The notes under the pieces: model-generated
Told to the model about the DNA's origin: nothing
What the model saw: only the letters and a program-made list of their open reading frames with translations
The model's database searches: none
Assembly: GCA_030272155.1 (NCBI GenBank)
Contig: CP126199.1
Coordinates: forward strand, 2,833,501-2,897,500
DNA length: 64,000 nucleotides
From: Tetradesmus obliquus
Taxonomy: Eukaryota; Chlorophyta; Chlorophyceae; Sphaeropleales; Scenedesmaceae
Direction of reading: 5' to 3'
Translations under genes and position numbers: made by a program
In this document: positions 32,248-52,931 of the stretch, in pieces
Layout: every line of letters starts with the position of its first letter
Numbering within the stretch: the stretch's first letter is position 1

Positions 32248-34666
32248 CTTGCTTTTCGCAACGCCTGAGCTGCTAATATCTGCGTCTGCGGCTGTTGTTG
32301 CCACACTGTCATCCTCACTTTCATCTGCAAACATGTTAAAATGCTTGCCCAGCCCAGCACCTGGTGTGGTGGCGCGCTTGACCATCTTGCGCTCTTGCTG
32401 CTGCTGCTTCTCAAGTGCCAGATCCAAATTGTGCTTCAGCAAAGCCTGCTGAACTGAGATCCGGCCATGTTGGGGCGCGTTGCTGGAGTGGCCTGCCTCA
32501 GGATTGCTGCTGCTGCTGCTCAGCGGCTGTTGCTGCTGCCCAGGTCGCGCTCCCGACGGTGCCGATGCTGTGTTGGCAGCAGCTGCTGCCGCTGATGGTG
32601 CAGCAAGTGAAGCGGCTGCTGCTCCTGGCAGCACGCCTGCGCCTGCACGCTTCTCTTCGTCCTTGTCTGCTGTTCCAGCATCATCATCAGCATCATCAGC
32701 ATCATCATCGAACAGAGCATTGTCCACACAAATGCTGATGTGCATGTCATGGGCCCCTGATGAGACTCGTGTGTCTGATGCTGTGTGCTGGCCCAGCCCC
32801 GGGTGGGGCCGCTCTGCATGCCCAGTGGAGTTGCTGTCTCCTGCTGGCTCCTCATTGAACGACACCCTGTGCCTAGCCTGCTGCTGCTGCCGCTGCTGCT
32901 GCTGCTGGTCATGCTGAGGCTGTGGCTCCGCTGTTGACTCTGCAGTGAACGAGACTCTGCGGTGCTGCTGGTGTTGGGGCTGCGCCCCTTGCTGCAGCTG
33001 TGCTGGCGCTGCGCACTCATCATTGAACGACACCCTCCGCCGTGCATGCTGGGGCTCAGCCACTGCCAATGCCGTGTCGTTGTGCCCTGCAGCTGGCAGC
33101 TGCCTTTCCAGCTCATCCTCTGATTCTGTGTGCCTGAACTGCACTGTGTGCTGGCCCTTCATGCCTGTGGCTGGTGTGGCTGGCTTGCTAGAAGCAGCGC
33201 TCTTACTAGCGGCAGCAGCTTTAATACTTTGCTGGCTTGCTTCTGCATTTGCATCTGAATCATCCTGTTCAACACTGCTGAAGATGCTAGCCGGCTTCAG
33301 CCCTGCAGAACAAGAACCAGGTGCAAGCGCAGCATCGTTAGCAGGAGTGCTTATGTTGACCTTCACACAGCAAGCCTTGCTGCTCATGCTGCTGCCCAGT
33401 GTTTTGTGCTGGCTGCTGCTTTGCCATTCCTTACCTCCACAGGCACCGGACCCACCCATAAAGAGAACAGCCAGCTGGCACGCTGCAGCAAGCATGAAAG
33501 ACATGAAAGAAACTGTGAAAACTGAAGCATTTCTCACCTACACCAGGGTTTGCTGCCCGATGGGACTGCTTTGATGCCTGGTGCTTGTGTGCTCCAGGTG
33601 CACAGCCACTGCTGCTATTGCCGCCGTCAATCTCGTTGCCCCCTGCTTGATCTCCACTGCTGCTGAAGATGCTGATTGGCTTGCGCAGAGACACGCCCGG
33701 AGTTGGCGGCCGCTTGGACAGCTTGTGGTGCCAGTGCTGCCGGCTGCCAGTGCTGTCACTCCTCGCTTCTTCTTCAGCTACATGCTCTGCTTGCTTCCTG
33801 CAAGCATGCTTCTCTGCTGCTGCTTCCTGCACATCATTGGCCTGCTGCTGCTGCTGCTGCTGCTGCTGCCCAGGCAGGCGCTGCGTACGCTGCTTTGAGT
33901 CAGGCGGGTCCACAGAGTCGCTGAAATGCAGCAGCGCTTGCTTGAAGGTCACTCTGGGCCCGGTCTCCTTGAAACGCACATGTGAATCACCCAACGCCTC
34001 ATCCTCAGCGTCATCTGCAAGCGAGGTGCTGCTGGCTGCTTTGCAGGAACCCTGAGAGGCCTTGATGTGTGTGGGAGCTGCACCAGCAGAGCCAGCGTAG
34101 CAGCCACTGGCGCTGACTGGCCGCACACTTGTGCTGCTCTTGGTGTTGCTGCTGCTGCCAGCAGTCGCTGGCCGCCTGCTGCTGCTGCTGCCATCGTCTG
34201 CGAAGATGCTGACAGGCTGTCCCAAGCCTGCACCTGGAGTATGAGGGCGTTTGGACAGCTTATGGTCCCAATGCTGCTGCTGCTCCTGCTGCTTTGAGAG
34301 CGCTTTGCCGTGGCTGCTCTGCCTCTTGCTGCCATGGCTGCACTGCTGCGCAAGGTGCATGTCGCTGCCAGCAGGTGCTACGACGTTGCTGGCCGCGTGC
34401 TCTTGGAAGCGCACGATATGGCTGCTACTGCTGCTGTCATCAGCATCATCGCATGCTGCATCACTGTCGCCTGCTGCACCGTGTGGCTGTTCTTGGAAGT
34501 GAACCACAGGATGCTGTAGGCATGGCTCCTTATCCTCATCATCAGCATCATCAACATCTTCACATGCTGCAGCAGCACTACGCAAGCCAGGGTCACTGAA
34601 GATGCTGACTGGCCTGCCAAGAGAGACGCCAGGGGTCGGCGGCCGCTGTGACAGCTTGTGGTGCCA

Positions 34667-34717
<51 letters not shown>

Positions 34718-37351
34718 AGGATGCGCAGCAGCTGGCTGGCTGCTGCTGGCTGGCTGCACCTGCTGCCGCTGCTTCTTGGCTGGCTGCCTAGCCTGCTGCT
34801 TGATCTCCTGTGAATCTGCAAACTGCACAACATGCTGGCCATCCTCTTCATCTGACTGTGCTTCAGCAGCTGCATCATCATCATGCTGCAGGGCAGTACT
34901 ACTGCCACTGTTGCTGAAGATGCTGACAGGCTTGCCTAGTGAGACGCCAGGCGTAGGTGGGCGCTTGGACAGCTTATGGCCCCACTGCTTCGTCTTGTGG
35001 GAAGTCATGTCCTCTGCGGCTGCTGCTGCTGCTGCTACTGCTGGTTCCTCCTCCTGCTCCTCCTGCTCCTGTACACCTGCAGGCTGTCCCCCGCCACTGC
35101 TGCTGAAGATGCTGACCGGCTTGCCCAGAGACACGCCTGGAGTAGGCGGCCGCTTGGACAGCTTGTGGTGCCACTGCTGCTGGCTGCCAGTGCCTTCTAC
35201 TTCGCCAACGTCAGTGCTGCTTGCGCGCTCCACCTCCGCACTGTGCTGGTGGTGGCCCCTGCGCAGCTGCTCTGGCATGGTGCTGCTGCTACGGCCCTCT
35301 GCCACATCATCCTCACTGTCATCCCCTTCATCTGCTGGGCGGCTGAACATGCGCACTGACTGCTGCAGAGCAAAGCCTGGTGTGGCTGGCTTGTGCTTGC
35401 CGGAGTGCCTCCTGGTGGGAACAGTGGCTGTTGCTTCTCCTGCTGCTGCCGCTGCTGTGGTAACAGCTTCGTCATCATCCCAGGGCTTCGGCACTGCCAG
35501 GCTTCCTGAACCAGATCCAGATCCGTGAGCGCTGTGAGGGTGGTGCAACTCCTGCTGCTGCAGCAGCAGCCCTGCTGGTGCTCCATGCACACAAGCACCC
35601 TGTGCACCCACGGCCCCATGCGCCGCAGCAGAAACAGGCTCACTGCTGCTGGCCTCACTGGTGTTGCTTTCGTCGTCACTGCTACTGCTGCTGCTGTGGG
35701 ACGGCTGGCTCACATCTATGGACAAGGACATGCGCAGAGAAGCTTTGCGGGAGCTGGGGCTGGATGATGTGCCTGAGTTGCTGCCGTTGGTGCTGCTGCC
35801 AGGCCTGGCTGCCTGTGCTGCCTGGCCGGACTGCACTGCAGCACCATCCACTGCATTGCACTGTGGTTTGCTGCTCATTGATACTGACAGATGCTGCTGC
35901 TGCAGCTGCTCTTTTTCCTCTGTTGACGATGAACTGGCGTCCATCACAGGACTGGTAGCAGGGTGTGCTGCTGCTGCTGCTGCTGCTGCCGCTGCTGGAA
36001 CTGCCCCATTCAGGCTGTTGCGGGCGCTGCCACCGCTACTAGCAGCTGCGGCAACCGTAACTGCCGCAGCCGCTGCAGCTGCTTTGGCCGCAGCCTGCTC
36101 AGTAGCAGCTGCCTGGTGCGCCACAAGCTTGTGCGTCAGTTCATCAGCTGCAAGCCCCTGGAACTTGCTGCTACGTGGTGCAGTGGCAGAAGCTTGCTGG
36201 TGATGCTGCTGCTCTTGCTCTGGTGGGACTGCTGCTGCAACTGAAGACCTGGGGCCAAGGATCGCGAGGACTGCTTGCTCAGCACGCCCTGCCGCTGCTG
36301 CTGCTGCACCCTGCGGCATCGAGCGAGCAGGGATACTGGCACAGTGCTGCGGGGGTTCTTCACAGCACTGCTGCTCCTGCAGGAAGGGTTGCTGGGGCGC
36401 AGCAGCTGGGCTGTCCAGTGCTGCCCTGATGCGCTCCATAGTTGCATTCGAGATCTTGCCCTGCTCATCGCGCTCGATTTGTGTCAGGGCTTTGACAAGG
36501 GCGGGGCTCTGTGCTATCAGCTGCTGCAGGGCATGTAGGCTGGGCAGTGCTGCTGGGTTGCCTGCAATGCAGCACAGATGGCCGGACCAGCACACTAACA
36601 ACCTGGGTGCGCTGCAATTGTACAGCATTATGATGCAGGCATGTGCAAGTGGACGGCAACATGGTTGTGCCTGGGTTGATTTTTGCTCGTTGCGTGGGTC
36701 ACAGCTGTCATAGCATTGACATTCAGTGCAGTGTGTGCTGCTGCCTGTTGTCAAGTCCTGCAAGGCACATATCGCATGTTACATGCATGCTAAAAGTAGG
36801 CAAACCATATACATCGTCACTTACCACCCCTACTTGCTGGTGAGCAGATGCCAGGGCCAGTAGAGCTGCTGGGGCTGGGGTGGCCACTGGATGCATGCCC
36901 CGGGCTGCTGGGCTCCTTGCGGATAGTGAAGCGGCCTTTTTTAAACTGTATGGATGCTGCTTCTCCGGCAAGTGCGCTGCCATCCGACACGGCCCTTGTC
37001 AACTGGCCTGCTGCGTTGCAGGGTGATGCTGCTGCAGGTGCTGTGCCGTGCTGCATGCTTCCTGCCGTCCTGGCTGCTCCTGGGGACAACCACCAGAACT
37101 CTGCCTGTTTCTCGGGCGTCCTGCAAACAGTCGCAAGAGAACGTCAGGTTGCAGGAGGTATGTGACTGGCCTCAGCCAGGTGGGAACAGTCACAGCTGCT
37201 GGTGTGTTGGAGGGTCAGACTTTGCATCATCAGGTTGTCTGTTGACGAAGGCTCTGCCTTGAGCTCACCTTTCTTCCTTAGGACATGGGACGGTCCCTCG
37301 AAACTTGGCAATATGCTCCGCAATGGTTGACTTCCTGCTGCCCTCCTCCAT
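29577..37351 (-). CDS. Giant low-complexity scaffold-like protein with TPGxxLGxP repeats
   Basis: Four exons: 37351-37269, 37120-36825, 36561-33538, 33482-about 29577, roughly 2,400 residues. It starts MEEGSRKSTIAEHIAKFRG then RTPEKQAEFWWLSPG. Residues about 89-94 read KGRFTI, an RFx[VI]-type motif. Exon 3 has six copies of HKLSKRPPTPGVSLGKPVSI-F or variants; exon 4 has seven copies of a longer unit in which QALLxHNPELxLEQQQQ precedes KHATTPGAGLGxPFNIF and an acidic DDD stretch. Motifs RRVSF, HRVSF and RVTF match the RVxF form used to dock PP1. The rest is Ser/Ala/Gln-rich and surely disordered. Near 29783 the Ser-rich sequence jumps frame: one frame stops at 29638, the other (GSGFGPSSGSSS...SPLRRDS) runs to TAA at 29577. 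The acceptor of exon 4 could instead be 48 bases further on. No known family recognised. Confidence 0.7.
30099..30142. repeat. CTG tract coding poly-Ala in the giant protein
   Basis: About 14 units, read as GCA codons on the minus strand. Confidence 0.9.
31022..31830 (-). repeat. Three near-identical 270-bp coding units
   Basis: Consecutive units with starts about 31022, 31291 and 31561 share long identical stretches, for example the part coding TALRTSSRISGSSPMRQALL. Each encodes about 90 residues with one TTPGAGLGRPFNIFRDD core. Their similarity at DNA level shows recent expansion, unlike the more diverged flanking units. Confidence 0.9.
34670..34716. repeat. CTG tract coding poly-Gln in the giant protein
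   Basis: About 15-16 units in exon 3, directly before a HHKLSQRPPTPG repeat. Confidence 0.9.
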
Positions 37352-37919
37352 CCTGAGGAGCCTGCTGCTGTGCTGGGGACTGGGCACGCAGCTGCAGCAG
37401 CTAGGCGCTATGCATTCAGTGACGGGCAGCACTTACACTAACGTACGTGACAATAGTCGTGTCTAAGCAGCGGAAGCGGGACGAACGTACGCAAATGAAG
37501 GCGTGAGCAAGACAAGCACTACATGTTCCCGCCCAATACGCAAGTGTGCTAACTGCATGTGTAACAATTGCGAACATAATTGCGCGTATGCTGTACGCTG
37601 TACAAGCCTTTCACTTAGACAGCACAAGACCTAACCTGCTGGTGGCAAGTCTGTGGCACCTGATGTCTCTTGTTGCGCACGAAATCGGCGACGTTGTCGC
37701 GCACATATCGTCTTTGAATCAGATTGGCAAGAATCTCCATACCTTTCGGCTTTTCATCTTTGGCTTACACCTATCCGTTTCGTCACCAGCATCACTCGAT
37801 CTTAGGCACACGCCTCGCTGCACCTGTGCTGCACATACAAAGGCCAATGCTGGATTCAGAAGCGGTTTGAGCAGGGCCTCTGGCCTTTTGCGACTCCAGC
37901 ACAACAGTGCAGCAGGAGC
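37352..37919. promoter_or_regulatory. Divergent promoter region, giant protein / CSB
   Basis: 568 bp between start codons at 37351 (-) and 37920 (+). It is AT-richer than the flanks. I see no clear TATA box. Confidence 0.45.
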
Positions 37920-47121
<9,202 letters not shown>

Positions 47122-47800
47122 CAGGGCACTCTCAGCAGTTCATGTGTTTGGTTTAGCTGGCTCGGCCTTCTATATGTGCACTGTGCCATCTGTACGTGCA
47201 TTGTAATTTTCTACTGCAGGCCTTGGAATCCCCTGTGTGTTGTGCATGTGATGCGCTTTGGCCAGCCTGTGCTGTGCTGATGGCTGCGTCATGCTGTCGC
47301 ACTTGCTAAAACATGCAAGTGCGCCATGTCTATCTTTCACGTGCAGAGCAGACGCAGCATGCCTGCTTGTCGGTCAGTGGGTGCTGCCCGTGCCTGCCAC
47401 GCGACAGAATTGTGTTTGAGAGCAGTGCTGCTGCTCAGAGCAGCTCATTTTCACGTCTGTTACAGGGCAGCCGACCCCCTCAAAATATATTAGTAAGTGC
47501 ACAAAGTATTTCTATGACACGTAAAGAGCAGGCTCGTGTTCATAGAAGCAGCTGGGCGGGAAGGTAGAGCGGCCACAGTGTCGTCGTGAATTCCGCTTCA
47601 GCTCGGAGAGCGCCTTTCGACACCATAACACCATAAACGCATTGAAAAGTATTTGAAGAAATTGTGTCAATATCACGGAGGCTCGGCAACGCTCACAGTG
47701 AATAAGCAACAAACAGTGCTGCACACCAGCAGTAGCCACACTACCGCGGCAATCCTTGCTGCACCAGCCCACAGGACTGGGTTGTGTTTCATTTTACACG

Positions 47801-48340
47801 CAGCAACAGATGACGTATAATACCAGCCGTATCCAGCAGCGTGTAACGGCGATGCTCTGCCTCAGCTTGCCAGTGTCTGCTCTTGAATTGGTCGTTGCCT
47901 CCGCTGCAAAACACGCATGGCTTCACCACTGCTAGTATGAAGAGATGCAGCACTGCTGTTACAACACACAAGGCTGCTGCAGCAAGCTCAGGCAGAGTAA
48001 ACTACTTTGTCACAGCCAAACCCTGCTTCCTGCAGCCATAAGCATGGTACGACAACTGGTGTCAGCATCACCTGCCGCTGAGGCATACTGCTGCCTCGAC
48101 AACAGCAGCACGAAGAAAGAGGCAGCTAAAACATTCAGAACCGTCATCATCGTACCACCGATAATGGCATAGCCATAGCCCACATAGGAATAGTTGCTGC
48201 GATGACACCACTGAGCACATGGCATACAATCTCTCACCAGGAAGAGATGGCCACCCTGGAAGCAGAACCAGAACATCCTCCTCGCCAACAAGACCTCCGG
48301 CAAGCCAAGCTCCGCAAACACGGCGCGTGCTGGGCTAGCA
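47801..48340 (-). CDS. Possible small membrane protein (tentative)
   Basis: On the minus strand the interval 48340-48047 is open and codes a plausible membrane protein segment: PEVLLARRMFWFCFQGG, then YSYVGYGYAIIGGTMMTVLN, then VLAASFFVLLLS. It ends at a fair donor (GCAG|gtgatg). A second piece after the acceptor tttgcag at about 47913 is open in two frames to stops at 47789 or about 47801; the phase-consistent frame ends LVLYVICCCV. I cannot find a convincing start: upstream sequence is the minisatellite. There is no recognised family. It could equally be a chance frame. Confidence 0.3.
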
Positions 48341-48360
48341 CACAAGCACACGCACACGCA

Positions 48361-48480
48361 CATGCACAACAGCTGTGATCAAGCCATGCACAACAGCTGT
48401 GATCAAGCCATGCACAACAGCTGTGATCAAGCCATGCACAACAGCTGTGATCAAGCCATGCACAACAGCTGTGATCAAGC
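48361..48480. repeat. 24-bp minisatellite, five units
   Basis: Five perfect head-to-tail units beginning CATGCACAACAGCTGTGATC, with the start of a sixth. There are no spacers. Confidence 0.98.
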
Positions 48481-48931
48481 CATGCACTGGGCTGCTTCGT
48501 TCAGCAACTCATCTACGCAGCAGCACAGAGAGCACATCATCTGCTTGCAAGCTGTCACGCACAAACCCACATAACTGTTGCTGCCGGTTTGGAAGGTGCG
48601 CTGCTGTTGCAGCAGTGCTCAGCACCTGCGTCCAAACACAGCTGTATATAGTGCAACTGTGCATGAATGGGCTGGGCTGCTGGCATGCCTGCAATCCACG
48701 TGTTGTGACTGCAGCAAGTGCAGCAACACTGCAGCTCCACCTGCTATGCAACACCTGCAAACCGACAGCAGCTGTGGCCACATCCACCGACACAAACACA
48801 CAACTGCAGTTTTGACTGATTACGCCGCACGGGCTGGCACAACGTGCCATAACAGCAAGCTGCTCTACGACACGCGGTGCAGTGCCACATAGCACCCGCT
48901 ACTCGCTGCCAACATGGGTAACGTCGCACCA

Positions 48932-51698
48932 TCAGCTGGATGCCTTGATGAAGTTTGCCACGTCACTCAGCCCTGCTTTCTGGTACTCTTCTGCCAGCTG
49001 CTGCGCGATGGCGCCGTAGCTGCCGCCGCCCTCGCCAGCAGCCACCAGGTCCATCAGCTTGCCCGCAGCATCCAGCGCGATCTGCAGAGGCAGCAAGCAG
49101 GCATGATACACTATTCACAACGCAGCAGCCACCAGTCCCATCCGCTTGCCTGCAGCGCACTCTGCGCAGTCTGCAGGCAGCAACAGCAATCACCCGCAGA
49201 ATGCAGCACAGCAGGCGCTAGATACATATGGCAGCAAGGGCGGTGGAGTTCCCCTGCCTGTGTGCAGGGACGACGCAGCGACACAAGCTGAGCAGCAAGC
49301 AGGCAACAGCAGCAACACTTGATACCAGGCTATGCTGCCGGCATGCTGCACATGCACACAAGACACAGGTTTCCACACATTCCCCACCTCTTTTCTCTGC
49401 ACACCTTCAGGTCTAGGGTTTAGGATGCAGCCACGCATCCGCTCCCCAGCACCGCGACATCTCACAGCTGCAACAGAACTCTTCACAAACCCACCTCCTG
49501 CTCTGTGCGCGGCTCCTTGTACTGGAAGCCAGTGACCGAGCTGGTGGAGGCCTCAGTGGCCTCTGCACTCAGCTGCCAGTGCACCTGTGCGGCATCGCCC
49601 TGCAGCTCGCTGACGGCCCGCGTGGCGTCAAAGTGCGCAAGGCTCCACCAGGGGTTGCGCAGCGAGTAGCGCGCCATGTCGCGCGCCTCCTCCCCACGCT
49701 TGCCGATCTGTTGACATGAGCAGAGCAGAACAGCAGCAGAGCTGTGTTGGTGCTGTAAAGGCAGCAGTTGTGCAGCGAGTAGCAAGCCATGTCACGCGGC
49801 TCCTCGCCGGGCTTGCCGATCTGTTGCGGGAAAAGGAGAAAATAGCAGCATAGCATGCTTAGTACTTTGCAGGAAGACAGCCAGCCTGCACTTGATATGG
49901 TGTGTGTGCACCAGTGTTGAGCCGTGCGACTCACATAATGGCATTAAGCATGCAATGTTGTGATGAAAAGGTTGCCGCTGCCAGACAGTCGGTTGACCGC
50001 CCACCGCCCACCTCAGTCCTCACGTGCGGGCAGCCGCAAACAGCCACAACTCGCACCTGACACACACCGTACACATCCAACCACACAATGAGTTGCATCT
50101 CACCTTCTGGAACAGCTCCGAGGCGAACTCGTAGGGCCGGCCCCATCCCGGGAAGTGGTTGTTGCGCATGTACCACTCGCTGGCCACCATGGCCGAGGTG
50201 GCGTCACCACGCGCCAGGTGGCCCAGCGACAGCGCCTCGCACACGTCAGGGAACATGCCCACCTGCACAGCGGGGCGCAGGCGTACACTTTCAAGTTTTT
50301 AACCTGGCACGACTGTGCAATATTGGGCCCGGCATATTGGTTGTCCGGTGGTCTGTTGCATGTGCTGCGGGTCTGCCATGCCTGACGCCATGCTGTGTGA
50401 ATGCACATACGCCTGCTGCACCATGCAGCATACCTGAAGCACCTGATGTTGCGCAGCCTGCCATTAACACTTGCCTGATCCATTTCATACCATAGACATC
50501 GTGCTGGCTGCAGTTGCTGCTGTTGCAGACCAGCTGCTGACGCCACAACTCATGTTGTACACAATTACATGCTAGCCTCAGCTATGGCCCGGTCTGCTTG
50601 CAGTGTGCAGTAGCACTCAAACAGGGCTCAGCTTCTACACAACCACCTCTAGTTTCTTGATCGCGTGCATCGCTTGCTGGCTGCTGCTGCTGCTGCCTGC
50701 CCTCACCTTGCGTACTAGGTACAGGTTGAACTTTGCTGCGTCAAACCCGGCTGCCTCCACGCCGCCTGCAGTGTACAGCTCTGCGCCATCATCGCCTGCT
50801 GCTGCACTGATGGGGCCGGGCCCTGCTTTTACATCCTCCTCTGCAAGGAGCCTGGGTGCGTGTTGGAAGACACAGCAGCAGGGACAACAAACACGTGTCA
50901 GGTGTTGCAGTGTGCGCTGCTTTCAAGAGTCCGCAGGTACATCCGTGAATGTGTGCACTTCTTTGTTTGGTGATAGCAACAGTAAGAGCCTGCCGACGTC
51001 CATGAGGCCCACAACACAGTCAGTATGCTTGCACAGCAGGCACTCGCCCCTTTACATGCTTTGCCCAGTCACAGATTACCACACACGACTCACATTTCAC
51101 ATTTCTAGCAGCCCAGGTTCCCAGGCATCGTGATGCAACATCAGCTCCCTTCGTCCACGGTACAAGCCAGCAGACTTTCATCGAGCTGCCAGCATCTACC
51201 ACGCCTCCCAAGCCCATACCATCCCTACCGCGTCTTCCCCTGCCCCTTCATCCGCTTGCTAGCCCTGTTTAGACACACAGCAGCACACCTGTGCAGGTAC
51301 TCGTCCACGCTGCGCGCCAGCAGCGTGAGACTGCGGCCCTCCCGGCTCATGCTGACCAGAGGCAGCGGCATCGCCTTGTGCTGGTTGGGCTGCGGCCAGC
51401 GCAGCAGGCCCAGCACGCCGCGCCCGCCTGTAGCACCAGCACACAGGCAGCAGCAGCAGTCCATACAATGTTGAGCGTGGATCGGTTCGGTAAGTGACCA
51501 GGCAGAACCAGTAGTGCAAGCTAGATGCAGTTCAGCAACATGTCAGTCGCAACTCTGCATCTGCTGTGGCTGGCATGCCACAAGGCACGCGCGAGTGTGC
51601 AGACGACCTCCCCTGCATGCTTGTTGCGCAACTGCGGCTACGGCTGCTGCAAGCCTGTGTGCGCCTGCATTCACTGCTGCTGCTGCTGTTGCCGCCGT

Positions 51699-51752
<54 letters not shown>

Positions 51753-51866
51753 GGTGCTTCGCTTGCCTGCTGCTGGCTCCTCAAAGGTGCTAAGCGGGAT
51801 GACCAGCGGGTGCAGCCCTGCCCTGTCTGAGGGGGACAGCAGCGAGTGACCCTGAGCCTCCAGCAC
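48932..51866 (-). CDS. Conserved plastid-type protein, 5' end unresolved
   Basis: Phase-consistent exons: 51427-51289, 50851-50707, 50262-50104, 49707-49495 and 49081-48932 (TGA). A further exon starts at 51866 (VLEAQGHSLLSPSDRAGLHP) and runs through a poly-Ala tract, with an uncertain donor near 51610. The product reads GVLGLLRWPQPNQHKAMPLP, SVDEYLHRLLAEED, FDAAKFNLYLVRKVGMFPDV, GHLARGDATSAMVASEWYMR, NHFPGWGRPYEFASELFQKI, ARYSLRNPWWSLAHFD, and ends QQLAEEYQKAGLSDVANFIK. I believe this matches a conserved land-plant chloroplast protein, possibly the one called PAB (ATP synthase biogenesis), but the name is from memory and unverified. No catalytic motif is seen. The first exon(s), with a transit peptide, should lie between 51867 and 52760. 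Confidence 0.75.
49767..49826 (-). repeat. Exon-edge echo of the plastid-protein exon starting 49707
   Basis: A copy of about 49652-49711, 115 bp away: acceptor AACAG plus codons for IGKPGEEPRDMACYSLHN versus IGKRGEEARDMARYSLRN in the gene. Confidence 0.92.
51700..51751. repeat. CTG tract coding poly-Ala (plastid-protein gene)
   Basis: About 17 units, read as GCA on the minus strand. Confidence 0.9.
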
Positions 51867-52931
51867 CTGCGCACGCACACACAATAGCAGCCGCAGCAGA
51901 AGATGATGCACACTGGCAATAGCAGTGATGTTGAGGCACACACCTGTGTGGAGCACGCATGTAGCCAGCTGCACTTGCTCAGCATGCGTGCATTGACGCA
52001 GCAACATGCTGCAATGGTTGCTATGCGCACTGCTTGTTGTTTCTGTGGCAGCTTGCTGCCTGTGGTAGGCATTCGGTCGCCGATCATGATGCAGCATGCA
52101 ATCCGCCTGGCCTGTGGAGCCGCACCTTCAGCAGTGTTGGTAGCCGCTTTGGGCAGGACACAACTGCCACTTCTGACACATACGCCGCATGCTCTGCAGG
52201 CACATTGGCAAGAAACGTTCACACTGAGTTCCAAGACAGCAGCTGGGTTGTGTAGCTTCTCCTAAACAACGTCATTGCTTTCCTTGGCCAGGCTCAGCTG
52301 CAGCACCAACAGCACAACTGGCACAGTACAACTACACCAACCACACCTGAGATGCTGCGCTTGCTAAGAGATCGATACAATGTGACTTGAACTAAGAGAA
52401 AACACAAACATGATGCATGCACTTCTCACCAGCTATTTGAATGGCGTTGGTGCGAGTGCTGCACTTGCGTACGCCAACCATAGCAGGACTGCGCCTGCTG
52501 AACGATAACCCTCTGCCATAGGTTGCTCTCAGATGCACACTCATGTTGATCTACTGCAGTAATCAAGCACCACCACAGCACAAGACAGTGCAAACACGTC
52601 CAGCAACACGTCCACTCTGCTTTGGATTTTTACGATCTTCGACCTATCACCGCACAACTCACGATAGCCAGCGGACTTCAGCGAGTCTGCAATGTAGTGA
52701 CACATGGCACTAGAGGTTTGCTGCGAACCCTGCCGCCGCGCCACACCATGAAAGTCCCTGCAACGTGCCCTACGCAGTGCACTGTAAGCTGAGCAGCGAT
52801 GAAGTGAACGTAGTTAATATCTATGAACAAACTGACTCGCTAGGTGTGTGTGCACCACACAGTGGGCGCCACACCACGTAGTTCTGCTTCACGTGGTTCC
52901 GCAGTTGCGTAGGCGTGCTGCCTACCACGCA
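51867..52931. other. Divergent region, plastid protein / FHY1-like gene
   Basis: Should contain the missing 5' exon(s) of the minus-strand gene. Two candidate first exons overlap at 52680-52750: ATG MVWRGGRVRSKPLVPCVTTL (transit-like), and the open frame MCHYIADSLKSAGYRELCGD in another phase. I cannot choose between them. Confidence 0.35.

Larger units (their letters stand above)
47122..48931. other. Region between CSB and the plastid-protein gene
   Basis: Mostly without supported genes. It holds a 24-bp minisatellite (48361-48480) and a possible small minus-strand membrane protein (see 47801-48340). Confidence 0.5.

Noticed and set aside
48361-48480. Regular 24-bp repeats considered as a CRISPR array
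   Set aside because: Units are directly adjacent with no spacers, and the sequence is eukaryotic.
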